DNA of 64,000 bases, from contig NC_057916.1 in the NCBI RefSeq assembly GCF_018873765.1, positions 25,715,001 to 25,779,000 of the forward strand. The letters run 5' to 3'. Position 1 is the stretch's first letter. Every line of letters starts with the position of its first letter. Source of the DNA: Telopea speciosissima. Taxonomy: Eukaryota; Streptophyta; Magnoliopsida; Proteales; Proteaceae. The notes below the pieces were generated by a model. That model was not told the origin of the DNA. It made no database searches and saw nothing but the letters and a program-made list of their open reading frames with translations. Both the position numbers and the translations under genes were made by a program. This document shows positions 25,385 to 38,100 of the stretch, one piece after another.

Positions 25385-25600
25385 AGGAATGGGGCATGGA
25401 TTGTACATCGAACCTAGCTTCACTGACTGGGACACTATCCCCACCCTCAGTAAAATGGTCATCAATACCATGAAAGTCACTTAAATCCACATCTAGAATC
25501 GTACTGTCATGCATATAGTCATTCACTGCATCAGCTGGGTGTTCAGCTCCATGCTCCATTGCGCGCAACTTCATTTCCCAACCATATTGCAACATCCAAG
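25385..25600 (-). pseudogene. Unrecognised exon-like open segment
   Basis: On minus the codons starting MLQYGWEMKLRAMEHGAEHP run into a 50-residue acidic stretch (DSTILDVDLSDFHGIDDHF), which ends in the stop-free intron leading to the zinc-transporter exon. The residue mix is protein-like: no simple repeats, and balanced acidic and aromatic residues. I do not recognise the family. It lies 80 bp from the ZTP29-like piece in the same orientation, so both may belong to one captured or chimeric fragment. Confidence 0.3.
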
Positions 25601-26880
25601 TGTATGGGAAGAACTCTATGTTCTATACACACTCACCCCCACCCCATGCTGCCCCTATACACACTCACACTCACCCACCCCTTGCTGCCCCCGTAGACTC
25701 CAATTCTTAAGAATAAGTGAACCAAACACTTCCTAAATGTTTCCTAAGAAACTCTTTCTAAGGATAGTATATCAAAATGGTTATACTCAATGGATCTTTA
25801 TTTCAATAACTTTTAGAATTTTAATCGATATTTTAACAGATAATATTGACAATTAAAAAGATTAAGAATTTATACTTTACACCTTTTCTTCTTATGAATC
25901 ATGTGTTTTCAAATATATACTCATGGAGTGTGTTCGTACATATATTGACCTTCTTCTTTAGATTTATAATCCAATATATTCTCATACCCAAAAAAATAAT
26001 AATAATCTAATATATTCTTCATCGAGCTACCAATGATTGTGCCCATACTTAGACGAAACATTGTGTTTCTTTATATTCACAATAAGAAGATTGATATTCT
26101 ACTCTCAATGCCTACTAGCTCATGTATATCATGTCAAGTGTGAGCTCCCTTGCTCTTGATGTATTTGATTTTCAAAGAATACAATCCTGCGAGGTTTTTT
26201 TCCCTTCTTTCTTATGTTTTATTTGTTTTTATGTACAAAGGTGAAAATGAGAAAAAATGATGTAATATAGTTTTTTCACTGTTTGTACTTTGTAAAGTAA
26301 CAAGAAAATTTTTCCATCTAAAATATTATTTGCATGGAGAATTTTATAACAAAACAAACTTAATTTTATGTAAAATATCATTTCGACTGGAAATTTTATT
26401 ACAATACAAACAAGGCCTTCATGTAAATTTTTTTTTTCAATTTTTAAATGTATATTAAAACAAACAAAGAAAAATATTATTTTACAATAAATTTTTTTTT
26501 ATGTGAATATAAAATAGAGCTGGAAGGAATTTGTTTATGTAATTTGGATGTAAAACGAAGAAGCAAACAGGATTTTTGGGAAAAAATAAAATAAAATAAA
26601 ATAAAGCGAGAAAATATATATGAGTAAAGTAAATAACCCACTAATGTTTTCATTGATACTTTAAAGGAAAATGTTGGATATACCATTAGTGTGCCACAAG
26701 CTAAGAGTCGTTGTGGCTATCTTATTCTTCCCCATTTTGAAATGACCTTTACCCATCTTATATGATATGATGCTCCATCGTGTGCACAGTGCACCCATTG
26801 ATGCTACCCGCTAGCTTTTTGCTCGTGGACAGTGCATGTCCATCTTCCATACTTTAAAATATGGGAGAGGACGGTGTACC
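25601..26880. other. AT-rich intergenic DNA, no gene
   Basis: It opens with C-rich CACTCACC repeats near 25625-25690 and then becomes very AT-rich. At 26275-26425 there are AAAATTTT motifs between ACTGTTTGTA and TACAAACAAG ends, resembling the elements at 18775 and 51605. No coding signal. Confidence 0.4.
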
Positions 26881-27699
26881 TATCCCTCTCCCATAATTTT
26901 AAATATGTGGACAACTAATGATGAATGGTCAAGACAAAGGTTTTTTAACGGATTAATGGGGGTAAAGAGCAGAGGCTGGCTTGGCTCAAAAAAGGAATCA
27001 ATCATTATTAATACAACTCAACTGAAATCAAAGATTAAGCAATAGATTTAATGGTGGACCATTAATAAAATGCCTGCAAATGGACATGAGATGAATGCCT
27101 TTAGCTGTTGCTTGTTCTAAAATAAATCACACTTTCTCCCACCTAATCCCCTTTAGTTTTTCGATGGGAATGTAAATTATCACATATCCAAAGTGCAAAA
27201 CCCAAATCCGACATCTCTTGTCTACTTCTAAGTTCTAATCAATCAAATTGGAAATCTTCATACAATCTTTTCCTTTATATAAATCTCATGTTCTCCTTTA
27301 ATCCTTGGGTTATAATTCTCATGCTATCCTTGAATCCAGGGGTTTCCAAAATCTATTTTCACAAACTTCCCTTTTCACAATCTCCAAGTTTCTCTCACAA
27401 CTCCTGATATATCACTAAAAGATATTTATTCTTTTCAATATTTCTTGTTAAGCTGAACCCTCTCCCCCTCTCTCTTTCTCTCTCTCTCTATACTTGTAGA
27501 GGAGAATTTTTTTTTGTGAAAAAGAATGTTGTTTGGTCTCATGGTTCCTGCGGCCAAACATAGAATTCGTGAAATTACTGTCTCACCCCCCATGAAATAA
27601 AAAAATTCTTCCATGCTAATACTCTTTCAATAGCCCCCACGTTGCTGCAGGGACTACATGACTAAGCAACAACCTCTAGTCCAATTTTTTTTATCAGAG

Positions 27700-28200
27700 A
27701 GATTCCTTGTAAGGCAGTGTGGCCCCTATCAGCATGGGGTGCAATGGAAGCATACGCAACAGAATCAACAAATATGAGATTTCTGCCTTTCAGAGGGGGG
27801 GGGGGATTATAGAAAAACGTGAACTTAAAACGATGCAAAAAAAGAATGAAAATCACAAACAATCACACAATCAAATACAAGGATTTACATGGTTCGACAA
27901 AATTGTCCACGCCCATGGTGAGATGAGATCTTCACTATCAATGAAGAATAGGTTACAGCTCATTTTCACACCTCCTCAGATTGATCACAAAGAAAGAACC
28001 CTCACTACAAATTTATAGCAAAATTCTCTATAGAAAATTTACCAAAAAACCCATATAGCCCTAAAAAAAAATTCTGGGGGGCTATTGCTCCTGAACCATC
28101 ACATGGACTTGCTAATTCGAGGCCCCACTAATAACGTAGATTAACACGCAATTAGTCCACTTATGCAAGCGACAGAGTACAAGACATCAAACCCCTCAAC
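27700..28200. mobile_element. LTR-like non-coding relic, unit A copy
   Basis: It contains GGATTTACATGGTTCGACAA, then TTGTCCACGCCCATGG and CTACAAATTTATAGCAAAAT. This pattern is common in LTRs of plant copia-type elements. There is no coding part. The matching stretch in unit B is 43380-43815, so it predates the duplication. Exact ends and family are not certain; it is an old fossil. Confidence 0.4.
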
Positions 28201-29848
28201 AAGGTGGTCATTGTGCACCCCTTTGTGTCTGGGCACATGGGCTATGCTACCTTTCAGGGTTCTTTTCCTTTATATACATACATGTATAGATTTAAAAGCT
28301 TTTTTCCCTTTTAGACCAAGTTTCCCTTGATCCACGATGAAGAGAGAACCTCTTAATTCACGGGATTTGACCATCTCATTTGGCTGAGAAAGAATATTTC
28401 AGACCTTCCTTAATAGAGGGCGGGAGTTTATGATAATTTTCACCATACCAAGAGTCATGAAGAGATTCTTTCTTCACCCTAAATGGTGGAAAACTTTATC
28501 CTTTGTTTCATTTTCTTCTATCTTCATGTATTCCTCTTTGAGCTCAACCTATGCGCTATTAAACAACATCAACACATATACCCATCTTTTCGAATCGTTA
28601 TCCCCTCCAATTCCTCAAATGGGGGTGGAAATGACCACCCTATCCCCTACCCGAAAACACTGCCCAAGGTGGAGTCCACCTCCCCCCCCCCTATTAGAGT
28701 GATTGGAGGAATTGGAGGTACCTGTGAATTGGAGGTGATAATTATTCCATCTTTTCTCCATTTGCATTGTTTACATGTCTAATCTCTATTTTCAATTCAA
28801 TTAATATACTTTCTTATCAATACATCTCTAGTCTTTTTTACCCTTTTAAGTCTCAGTTTTCAGATGTTTCAAATTCTATATAATTTTTTTTGCTTCTCCT
28901 TCTGTTTCCTTTATTTAATGTACTGTACTCCTAAATATAATCTTTTTATGATTCCTAAATATAATTTTTGCATGCGCCATGCTCTTATAATCTATTATAC
29001 CTTTTAGCAAAAGTGCAGAACCCTTTAGCTTTAGATTTTCCAAAAGTGTTTACCCAAAAGCCAAAAAAGATCTTCCAAAGTCATTATTGGGCTGCTATGG
29101 CTTTTATATATATTCAAGTAGTCTCTGAACTGACTAATGATACAATCTCTGCCCATAGAATAGAAGAATGGACAGAAATTAAAGCTGGGGAAATATTTGT
29201 AACAGTTGGGTTGGTGAAGTGATCAACTTTCATCAATATCATTAAAGTGGTCAACACATCACTAAGAACAAAGGTGATGATAATGATTCCATACTTAATT
29301 AATTACCATGGTAACGCACTTTGATTTCCTAGAAGAAAAGGAAAGACCTATCTTTATCCTGGGCCTAGGGTCAACGACACCTTATGGGCCTAGAATTTGA
29401 TTAATATTGGGTAACCTAATATACCTCCTTTCCAAAGTTTCCAATTATTTTTTCCAAATAGAAAGGTCCACAACCAACAAGTATGACCTATGTCCTGCAA
29501 CTTTTTTACCAAATAGCTAATGGAAAAAAAAATCCTATGAATACCTTTAAAAATTTGACACAAAAATAGTAGCATGCATGCATTGGGGGGGGGGGGGATA
29601 ACACTTAAGAGCTTCTCCTCTCCACTTTGTTATGGTATCTAGTTTTGATTAATAATTAAATCTAAAGAGTGGATTTCTGCTCCATTATTTACATTGCTTT
29701 TTGTTCCTCCACTCCTTAAAGTTGCAGACATTATGGTGAGTTAAGCCCTTTTGCAGCTCCTCCTGTTAAAGATGAATAGTCGCGGAGGAGGATTCCTTAA
29801 GTTGTGAAACAATAGTCATGTTCATGGGCCATTCAGACTCAGCTACAA
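28201..29848. other. DNA present in unit A but missing in unit B
   Basis: Homology to unit B stops at about 28199 and resumes at 29849; the matching point in B is about 43828. The 1.65 kb holds short CCCC-rich pieces and open frames with no recognisable domain, for example 28968-29222 on +, which has a protein-like mix (SHYWAAMAFIYIQVVSEL) but no known family. I cannot tell insertion in A from deletion in B. Confidence 0.45.
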
Positions 29849-30769
29849 CCTCTCCTTACAACTGTTATATGAGAGTGAGATTTTGACTAATGGGTATCCT
29901 CTATCCAGCCCACCTCGATTTGCCTGTCCCAATTCAGCCCTATAATTAAGTTGACGTAACATAACAGGTTCTCTAATGAGTACCCTCACGCACCACCCTC
30001 GCCCCCTCCCCCACCAGCCCACCCAAACCAACCTTCCCCCCCCCCTCCCAAAAAAAAAAAAATAAGAGGCTTTCCTTCGGTCAGGGTAGCTAGGCGGTCC
30101 AAATTCAACCCGAATAGTTGGATGGATTGGAGGCGATCGAAAAAACCGAATCGGTTCCCTTGTCAGTCATGTTTGGTTTGAAGTTTTTGGAACCAGTAGA
30201 AAAATAAAGCTGATCAGACTGACCAAAGGGTGTACCTAATGCACAAGGCTCCCGATATACACAACCTTGACCCTGTTTTCGCATAGAGACTGTTTTCTGA
30301 CTTGACCTTATAATCACTAGGTCACAATGGAGCAACCTTACCATTGTCCCAAGGCCCACCCTCATCGGACTGATTGAAACCAAAAAATCAATAATAGAAT
30401 GGTTGTTCATATTATTTTTGGCAGAAAATTTGGGGTATGGACATGTACAATGCACGGTCAAGTACCAACAATGTGATGGGACAATTGGTGACCTAAATGA
30501 TTATAAGCCCCCGCTATTTGATGCATCGTAATCCTCCCCCCTCCTATGCGGCTGTGCATGAAAATTCTGCCCTTATTTTTTTGGGAAGAACGAACAATTT
30601 CCAGTTCCATGGCCCCTGCACCATTGTAGGGGCCAATGAGGGGACGTGTAAGGGCATCGAACAGAGGGAATTTTTCATTTTGTTAGGGGCGGGGTGGTAA
30701 TTTCAAGTGGCTGTGTCTAGGTGCAAGGGCCACACGCTCAGACAATATTCTTTTTCCCAATTTTTTTTG

Positions 30770-31015
30770 AGAAATTTTCACATACCACCCCCAAGGTATC
30801 ACGTAAGTATAAACACCCCCTTAACCCCCTGAGCTTCACAAAAATTAACACATGCCCCCATTTTGTTAGTTTATGACTAACAACGTTAAAAACATGGGGT
30901 GAACTAACAAAAATTACCTTGCAAGAAGGAAAAAAAAAAAAAAAACAAAAACACCTGCAACTCATCTTCAGGTTTATACTTACGTGATACCTCAAGGGTG
31001 TGTTTATACTTACGG
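30770..31015. mobile_element. Small fold-back element, family F1, unit A
   Basis: The left end reads GAAATTTTCACATACCACCC and AAGGTATCACGTAAGTATAA; the right end carries the inverse (TTATACTTACGTGATACCTC). It is related to the 38725-39503 element: both contain ACACATGCCCCCATT, then GTTAGT and GACTAAC motifs. Unit B lacks it at the matching site (about 44635), so it inserted after the duplication or was lost in B. Confidence 0.6.
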
Positions 31016-32143
31016 GAGGGGAGGATCACTGCCAGGTTAGAGAAAAGGAAACCCAAAACAGTTTCTTATAAGTTTTGGCCCACCAGCCCAATGAATTAAA
31101 CGGGCTAGGCTGGAAATGAGTCCTGAACGTAATGTGCTAGTATTCTTTTATATCTCTCAGCCCAAGTCCAGCTGAAGCCCGTGTGCACACCCAATCCTGC
31201 AATTTCAACATTTTTTTATAATAATTTGTTCGATTTATTATTATACATATTAAACTAAGGAAGTAGGTTCCCTCCGATGTTTAGAAAGAATATGGAAGTT
31301 ATGAAGGAGCTCAACTTAAATATGGTAACATAGGCAAGGCGAATTAAATATAATAATCATACTTTTCAAATTGATTCTTTAATATTTGCTGGTCTCCATC
31401 AGAGCCTCTCGTCCTCTACAGTAACACAATCCAATGGCAAAGCTACCCCTGTTAACAATGAAGGCATGTCTATGAAATATGTTCTTATTTCTTTTCTTGG
31501 CAAGTGCTCGATCACATAAAATAAAACTAGGGTGACTTAGGATTTAGACTGTGGAGTTGCAAAGGGGTGAGCAGGGTGAGGTTGCAAAAAAAATGAAATA
31601 CGAAAAATAAGAAGAGAGTGGAGGGTTAAGCCTGCGTGGATGGGGTTGCAAAGGGGTGGGGGCAGGTAAGTTTGGAGGAGGAAGAAGAAGAAGAAAGATA
31701 GCAGAGGCAAGTAACAGAGATGAGAGGGTGATGTTTGGGTTGCCCTATGGGCAAAATGGTAAGCTCACACAACATTAGGGGTATATTTGTGATTTTAAGG
31801 CATCAATGACCACCATGTCAGCAACTAACAGAAAGGCTCTAACATAGACACATAGTGGGGTTGAGTGTAACAAGTAACCTAAACTTAGGGGTCTGAAAGT
31901 ATATTTTAGAAACACAGGGGGTAGTACTGAATTTAGGGAAAAACTCAGGGGGTGTAATTTACCATAATAAAAAAGCCCCAAATTATGAAAAAATGATGAA
32001 TACCTTGAGTCCATTCTACTCAATGTTTTGGAATCTAGTTAAACTGGCACAGAATAGATCTAGCCATCACATTCATGTCATTAGCTTGTTAATTTCTAAC
32101 ATCTAATAAATAGCCTAACTAGTCCATTCAAAGCTCTTATTAA

Positions 32144-35100
32144 TTAGTTCATCTGAGGTTTGTCCATGTTCCATGCGCTCAGCTTCAAGATCTTTACAGC
32201 TTCAGTCCCATTGTTGAAGGCAAACAAGTGTGCATCCTTACCTGTTGCTAGAATTGGATAAACTCTAGATGTAATGCAAGTCTTCCCTCTGGCGCCAAAA
32301 CTTTCCACGGCAGAATGATCAATCTGGCCGGATATACAAAATACAATTCATGGTTATCTACAGAAACAAGGAAAAAAGAAAAATGATATTTCAGAGAGAC
32401 CAATAATGCCCATAACATCATAATTTGTAGCCATACCAAGCTCCTCAGAGATATCACCCCTTCACTCAAATCCACATCCACAAAACCTCCAAAGGATGGT
32501 TTAAGAACCTCTGGCCTTAGTGATGACCTGTTTTTTTCATAGAAAAAGAATCCAAAACCAAAGGAAATCAATAGTATACTAATTTCTGAAGAAAATGGAT
32601 CATATGTGCAGAGTGAGTGAGAGAGAGAAACCTGCTTTGATCAGAGCACATAAGCACCACATTCTTGTTTTTGCCTTTGAAAACTCTGAAGAAAACTGAT
32701 GTGTACTCCTCTAGATTTTTGGAAGCCAATGTTAGAAGCCCAAAGGGTCCAATCCCACCTTGAACAGTAGCTCCCATTTGGCCACAGAGCTGTTGAGGAT
32801 CTACCCAAGTTGGATCAAAGGCCTCAGCCTTGTGTAAATTAGGTATGTGGAAGGTGAGCTCAACATCAGCCTGTGAAGAAAATGGTGACACCAAAAGAGT
32901 AAGAAAAGCTTAAGTTAATTGCAAGTAGAGGAAGAAGCTAACAAAAGAAACAAACCTGTGCCGCTGTGATTGGTCGAACTTCAACAAGGCCTCCCTTTGC
33001 AAGATGTACTCTTCTCAAATGAACATCTAATCCTCGAAGTGTTTTGATTTCCTTGATCGGCCATTGTAACAATTGTTTACCAGATTTATCAAGCCACACT
33101 TTCCTTGGAATTGTCTGTAGAAGAAGATAATATTTTGTACAATAAAAATCAGCTCCTAGCCATCATCTCATTGAGTAATGGAGTGATTCTTAAGAAAGTT
33201 TAAACCAAGGAAATCAGAATCTAAGGCCGTGTTTGGAAAGAAAAAAAATGCATTCTCGGAATAGATTCTAGGTACAGAGTGCATTCTGAATTGAGGAAAT
33301 AGAGGTGAATCGGGTTTCAAAATGCATTCTAAACCAGGAAACTATTCTTAGAATTCATAACAAAAACAGCTTAACTGCTAAAAATTTCTACCTGAATACC
33401 AGCCCATCCTTTGAAAACATCATTGTCCTCGGTATCGGATTCATTTACCCATCCCCACAAGATTCTTCTGTTCTTGCCAGAATCAAAGAAAGTCTTTGAT
33501 GCATAGAAATTGCCATAATCATATCTCAGCCTCATTCCATTATCCGCAGATGTGATATCAGGCACATACTGGTCTTGCTCCGCGAAATATCTGCCCACTT
33601 CGTAGTAATCATACCTGGCTTTATCAAGGCTCACCTTCAATACATGTTTCACACCATTATCATTCACAGATGTCTCCAACCCAAACTCTCCTTCCAAAGC
33701 AACTGGATAGAAATCTGGACATTCCCACATACCAGTTCCAGCTGCTGAGTGCAAAGGGTGCTGCACCTTCCACCAATACTTAAAGTCTATACTCCTATAC
33801 AACAGAGCCATTCCCCTGTTTTTCCTCCTACTGCCTACCAAGACCCTCCAATGTCCATCTTGGCCTAACCATGCCGTTGTGGGGTCACGAAACTCGCTCG
33901 CATTAATGCCATTGTTGGGCACAATCAATGGGTTGTAATCAGGCTTTACCCACTCCCTAAGGAATGGATCAGAGGTGTTCTTTGGCACAGCTATGTTCTG
34001 GACCTGCCTTTTTTGGCCATCACGTCCAGTGTAGAGGATGACAGGTTTGTTTCCAGGGAGGATTGTTGCTGATCCTGACCAGGTTCCATTCACATCAAAT
34101 GGCTTGGAAGGGTAAATGGCTGGGTCAAGTGGGATCCAGTTGATCATATCAGTTGATATGGAATGGGCCCATACAATGTTGCCCCAGGTAGAGCCGTAGG
34201 GGTTATACTGGTAGAACAGATGGTAGATGCCATTGTAATACATAGGTGCTGTTGCAGAGAGGAGATAAACAAAAACATTGATCATCAAGACCCAGAGCTA
34301 AGAACACAAGTATATATTAAAAACCAAGCATGGAATAAAACTGACTTCATCGATTGAAAGCCTTACCATTTGGGTCTGACAGTTTTGTGTTTTTCCGCAA
34401 AGTGTTCGTTCAGCAGACACAAAACAGAGAACAGGCGTTAGAAATTGCAGTGGAAGATACAAAGACATTCTCATCTTTTTGGGTAATTACCACAGCTTTT
34501 AAGTTGAGGTTTCACAGCCGAAATCTAATCCCATAATTTATAACTTTATGTGTAAATATACGCATTCTCATAATAACTTCCACATTTAGGGTTTATCACA
34601 TTTAGGGTTTATCACATTCAGAGATATAAGTCAATATAATATGTGAATGTCCTTGTGAGAATATCCTTGCGATAAATGATTTATAAAAAAAAAAATGAAT
34701 TGATCATATGGATTATGGAATGACATTATTTCACTTGTAATAATGTTTGATTATTATTTACTACCATTTGATTGAGAATGTGGTGTGAGTTCATAATAAC
34801 GCCCACATTTTGGGTTTATCACATTTAGAGATATAAACCAATATAATACTTCAACTTCCAACTCGTATTTTTTCTCCCAATCTTCACAATTCACACGTAA
34901 GCATACATGTTGCACTTTGAGCATAACTCAAAGCGATCATAACACTGGCCCCCTTATCTACATAGCCCATATGAGTAGATTCAGGCCTTGTGTCCTTTTG
35001 CAAGATCTCGCTTTCAGTTCGTAGAGTGGATCAAACATGAGAATGTCCTTGTAATAAATGATTTAAAAAAAAATGAATTGATGAAATGGATTATGGAATG

Positions 35101-38100
35101 ACATTATCTCACTTGTAATTATGTTTGATTATTATTTATTGCCATTTGATTGAGAATGTGATGTGAGTTCGTAATAACCCATTCACAGGGTGTGCCTTTG
35201 ACAAGTGTTGGTTGACATCATGTGTTGGTAGTTGTGACTTGTGGTTTTAAGGTTACATTCTAAGGCTACTTGAACCCAACTATTTTTCATTTGGTGACTT
35301 AGTAGAGGTCGAAATTGAAATAATTATGATGCAAGGGCATTATAACTGAGTGGTAAATAAAGTCGAACAACCAAATTTGTAGAAACAAATGGCATAGTCC
35401 ATATAATTATGTACATATAAAATTGTATGGGTGCATTAATATTTATTGATATGCTATGTTTGATATGCGAATAAAGTTGCAGGTGAATTAGTATGGAAGT
35501 GTAGGGTTTCAGTTTTCTCACAAGGGCATTCTCATATTATATTGGCCTATATATCTGAATGTATAAACTCAATATGTGGGGGTTATGATGAGAATGCATA
35601 TATTTACATGTTGAGTCTCTTTTTAAGAGATGAAGAAAGCCAAGTAGAATGATTAATCTTTACTTGAAAATTGAATCTAATAGATATGTTTAGATTTGGT
35701 TATGTAAATATTTGGAACAATACCTTGATTTAAAAGTGGCATGTACAAACATGTGTTAGTGGGGGTGATTTATAGAATCAATAATATAAACCTAGGTTAT
35801 AGGTACCACCATAATTTTACTAGTTTATGGTTTTGTAAGGAGGTCGGATTGGGAGCCACTAGGCTAATAATCTAAATAACAGATATATGATGATAGCTGA
35901 AGTTGAATCGATGTAAGCCCTTATCCGGAAGGCAAATGGCATGGCCAATAGAGAAATAAAGACATTTATGTAGTTGTTACATATATCTGGTGAGGCTAAA
36001 GAAGATAGTGTTATCGACTCAGTACAGTCATGACAAAACTGAGTCCTTAAGCTCTGTGTCATAGGCCATATGACGGAAACCCAACCTAGGTGAAGATGAA
36101 CTTTCCTGAATTAGGTTCAAAGGATATAAATGAAGTCACTAGGAGGCCTGTTTAGTATTACTAAATGTCTACTCCTTCTGGTTAGATGAAAAAGTAGTAC
36201 TACCACAATGAAAGGAGGGTGTGTTTTAGGCTCTTAATCAATCGAATCCTACGAAATTTGGGGGTGTGTTAGCTGTGGTGTACACTGGCTGACTTAAGTG
36301 AATGTAGGAGGTGTGGCTGCCTGCTGATAATAGTTTTTAAAAGGCGAACTCTTTTAATATTCATGAGACTAAGATAGGGGACAAGACCATATAATGTCCA
36401 ATTTGATATTTAAGGGGTAGGTCTTGAACGTCAACTAGTAGGATATGGATGGTGAGCTAGCCAGCTACACCAATGAGGAGAAGTTCAAGAAATCCAACTT
36501 CACCCATACTCTATAGCGTAGTTCATCAGACCTAGTGTAGGTTCAAGTCCGAAAGACACCTCCAACAATGTGTCTTACTATGTCTAAATTTATTCACTAG
36601 TTCAGTATTTTGTTTTATCAATATTTTGAATCTGTGGGGATTGTTGAAATTTTAAATAATTTTAAAATTATAGATTCAAAATATTATTTTATTTTATAAA
36701 AGGTATGTTAGAGGGTTGAGTCCTTTCTTAATAGACACATAAATAGCCAATGATCGAGTGTGTCTATTGGAAGTCTTGTTTAAATGGCTAACAAACAAGC
36801 CTTGTGGGAAAAGGCACATGCTTTGGAGCATATCTTTTGCAGACATCTCTTAGACGTGTATCTTCTTCTCCGATATAAATAGAGGGGATCTTGTCTATTT
36901 CTCTAATACTATTTTAAAACAATCTTATGTTTTGTTTTCTTCTCTATTGTAGTGAGTCTGTGTCAATGAACTAGTGAGTATTATCCTCGGATATTGCCTA
37001 TTGTAATCACACTTGGAGTGTTGTCATTTGTGATTGGAGTTGTTTTATCTTGGAGGTGAGAATGTAAGGTCAACCCGCTCTGCACATATTCATGGCATTC
37101 AAATACCTTAAGGAAAGTACATTAAGTACGACTCAACTCAGAGCACAGATTTGCTAATTCAAATGATACAAAAGGATGATATAGGTGATACCAATCCCTT
37201 CTCCTACTTCTACAAGGATATTTCGGCGACATACAAACTTCTGTACAAAACAGATAAGTTTTATACTTATGCCCATCTTATTGTTTTCTAACAAATACAA
37301 AGATAAAACTAAGCAAGTAAAGTCAAAGGTATTAGAGAAGCATTGCTTATTTTGAATGAAATATTAGAGTGGAGTTTGGGCTGAGCTTATTAAAATAAAA
37401 AATGTTAACAGGCTAGGCTCTCATTGAATTCCAGTGAATCCTACTTTTGGCCTCTGGCAGTGATCATAAAACAACAATTTGAAGTTTTAGTTCTAAAAAC
37501 AAGAATGTCAAAATACTCTTTACCCTTATTATTGTGATTGTTTTAGTTACAATATGGCTAAAATAATAATTCTTGACAAAAAAAAAAAAAAAAAAGTGCA
37601 TTATTATGGTCACAAATTATTTTCTGACTATCACAAGATATCTATTTTGTCATGTGGACAACTGATGTGTTCATTCCAACCGTTGGATAGAGAGAACAGG
37701 TTATAGAACGTCCTTCTCGTACAATGTACGAGACTCCTGCTATTGTAGGGTCTACTAGGAAAAAATGTATGTAGCACTTCACAAGAAAGGTTGTTTACAA
37801 GTTTTGAACCTGTAACCAACATGTTGCAATAGCGCAACTTAACCGTTATGCCCAGCCTTGCCTATTAATTCAATGAAATATTTTATTTTGAATCGGTATG
37901 CAACATTGTTTATGTCCATGCATGTGTACTGTAAGAAATAATATAAATGTGTAAAATAGTAATTTTAGTTTGATTTTGTTCGTTGTTTCAATTGGTTTTT
38001 ACATATGTCATTTGATCGGAATGAGTTCAATTCCTCTACAAATACATGAACATGTGAGAGGCAACCACCAGTCCCATTTTGCCATTTACTGTATTTATGG

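Larger units (their letters stand above)
11385..31375. repeat. Tandem segmental duplication, unit A
   Basis: Unit A begins at TTTGATATTTGCTGGTCTC and ends where the same sequence starts again at about 31376. Homologous blocks to unit B, in order and orientation, are: the left edge (11385-11520 with 31376-31500), the whole invertase gene with introns and promoter (about 12640-18720 with 32010-42460), the block at 26884-28200 with 42924-43830, the block at 29850-30760 with 43840-44620, and the right edge (31015-31373 with 44635-45328). The A-only stretch at about 18730-26880 includes a copia relic. Unit A is about 20.0 kb. Confidence 0.85.
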
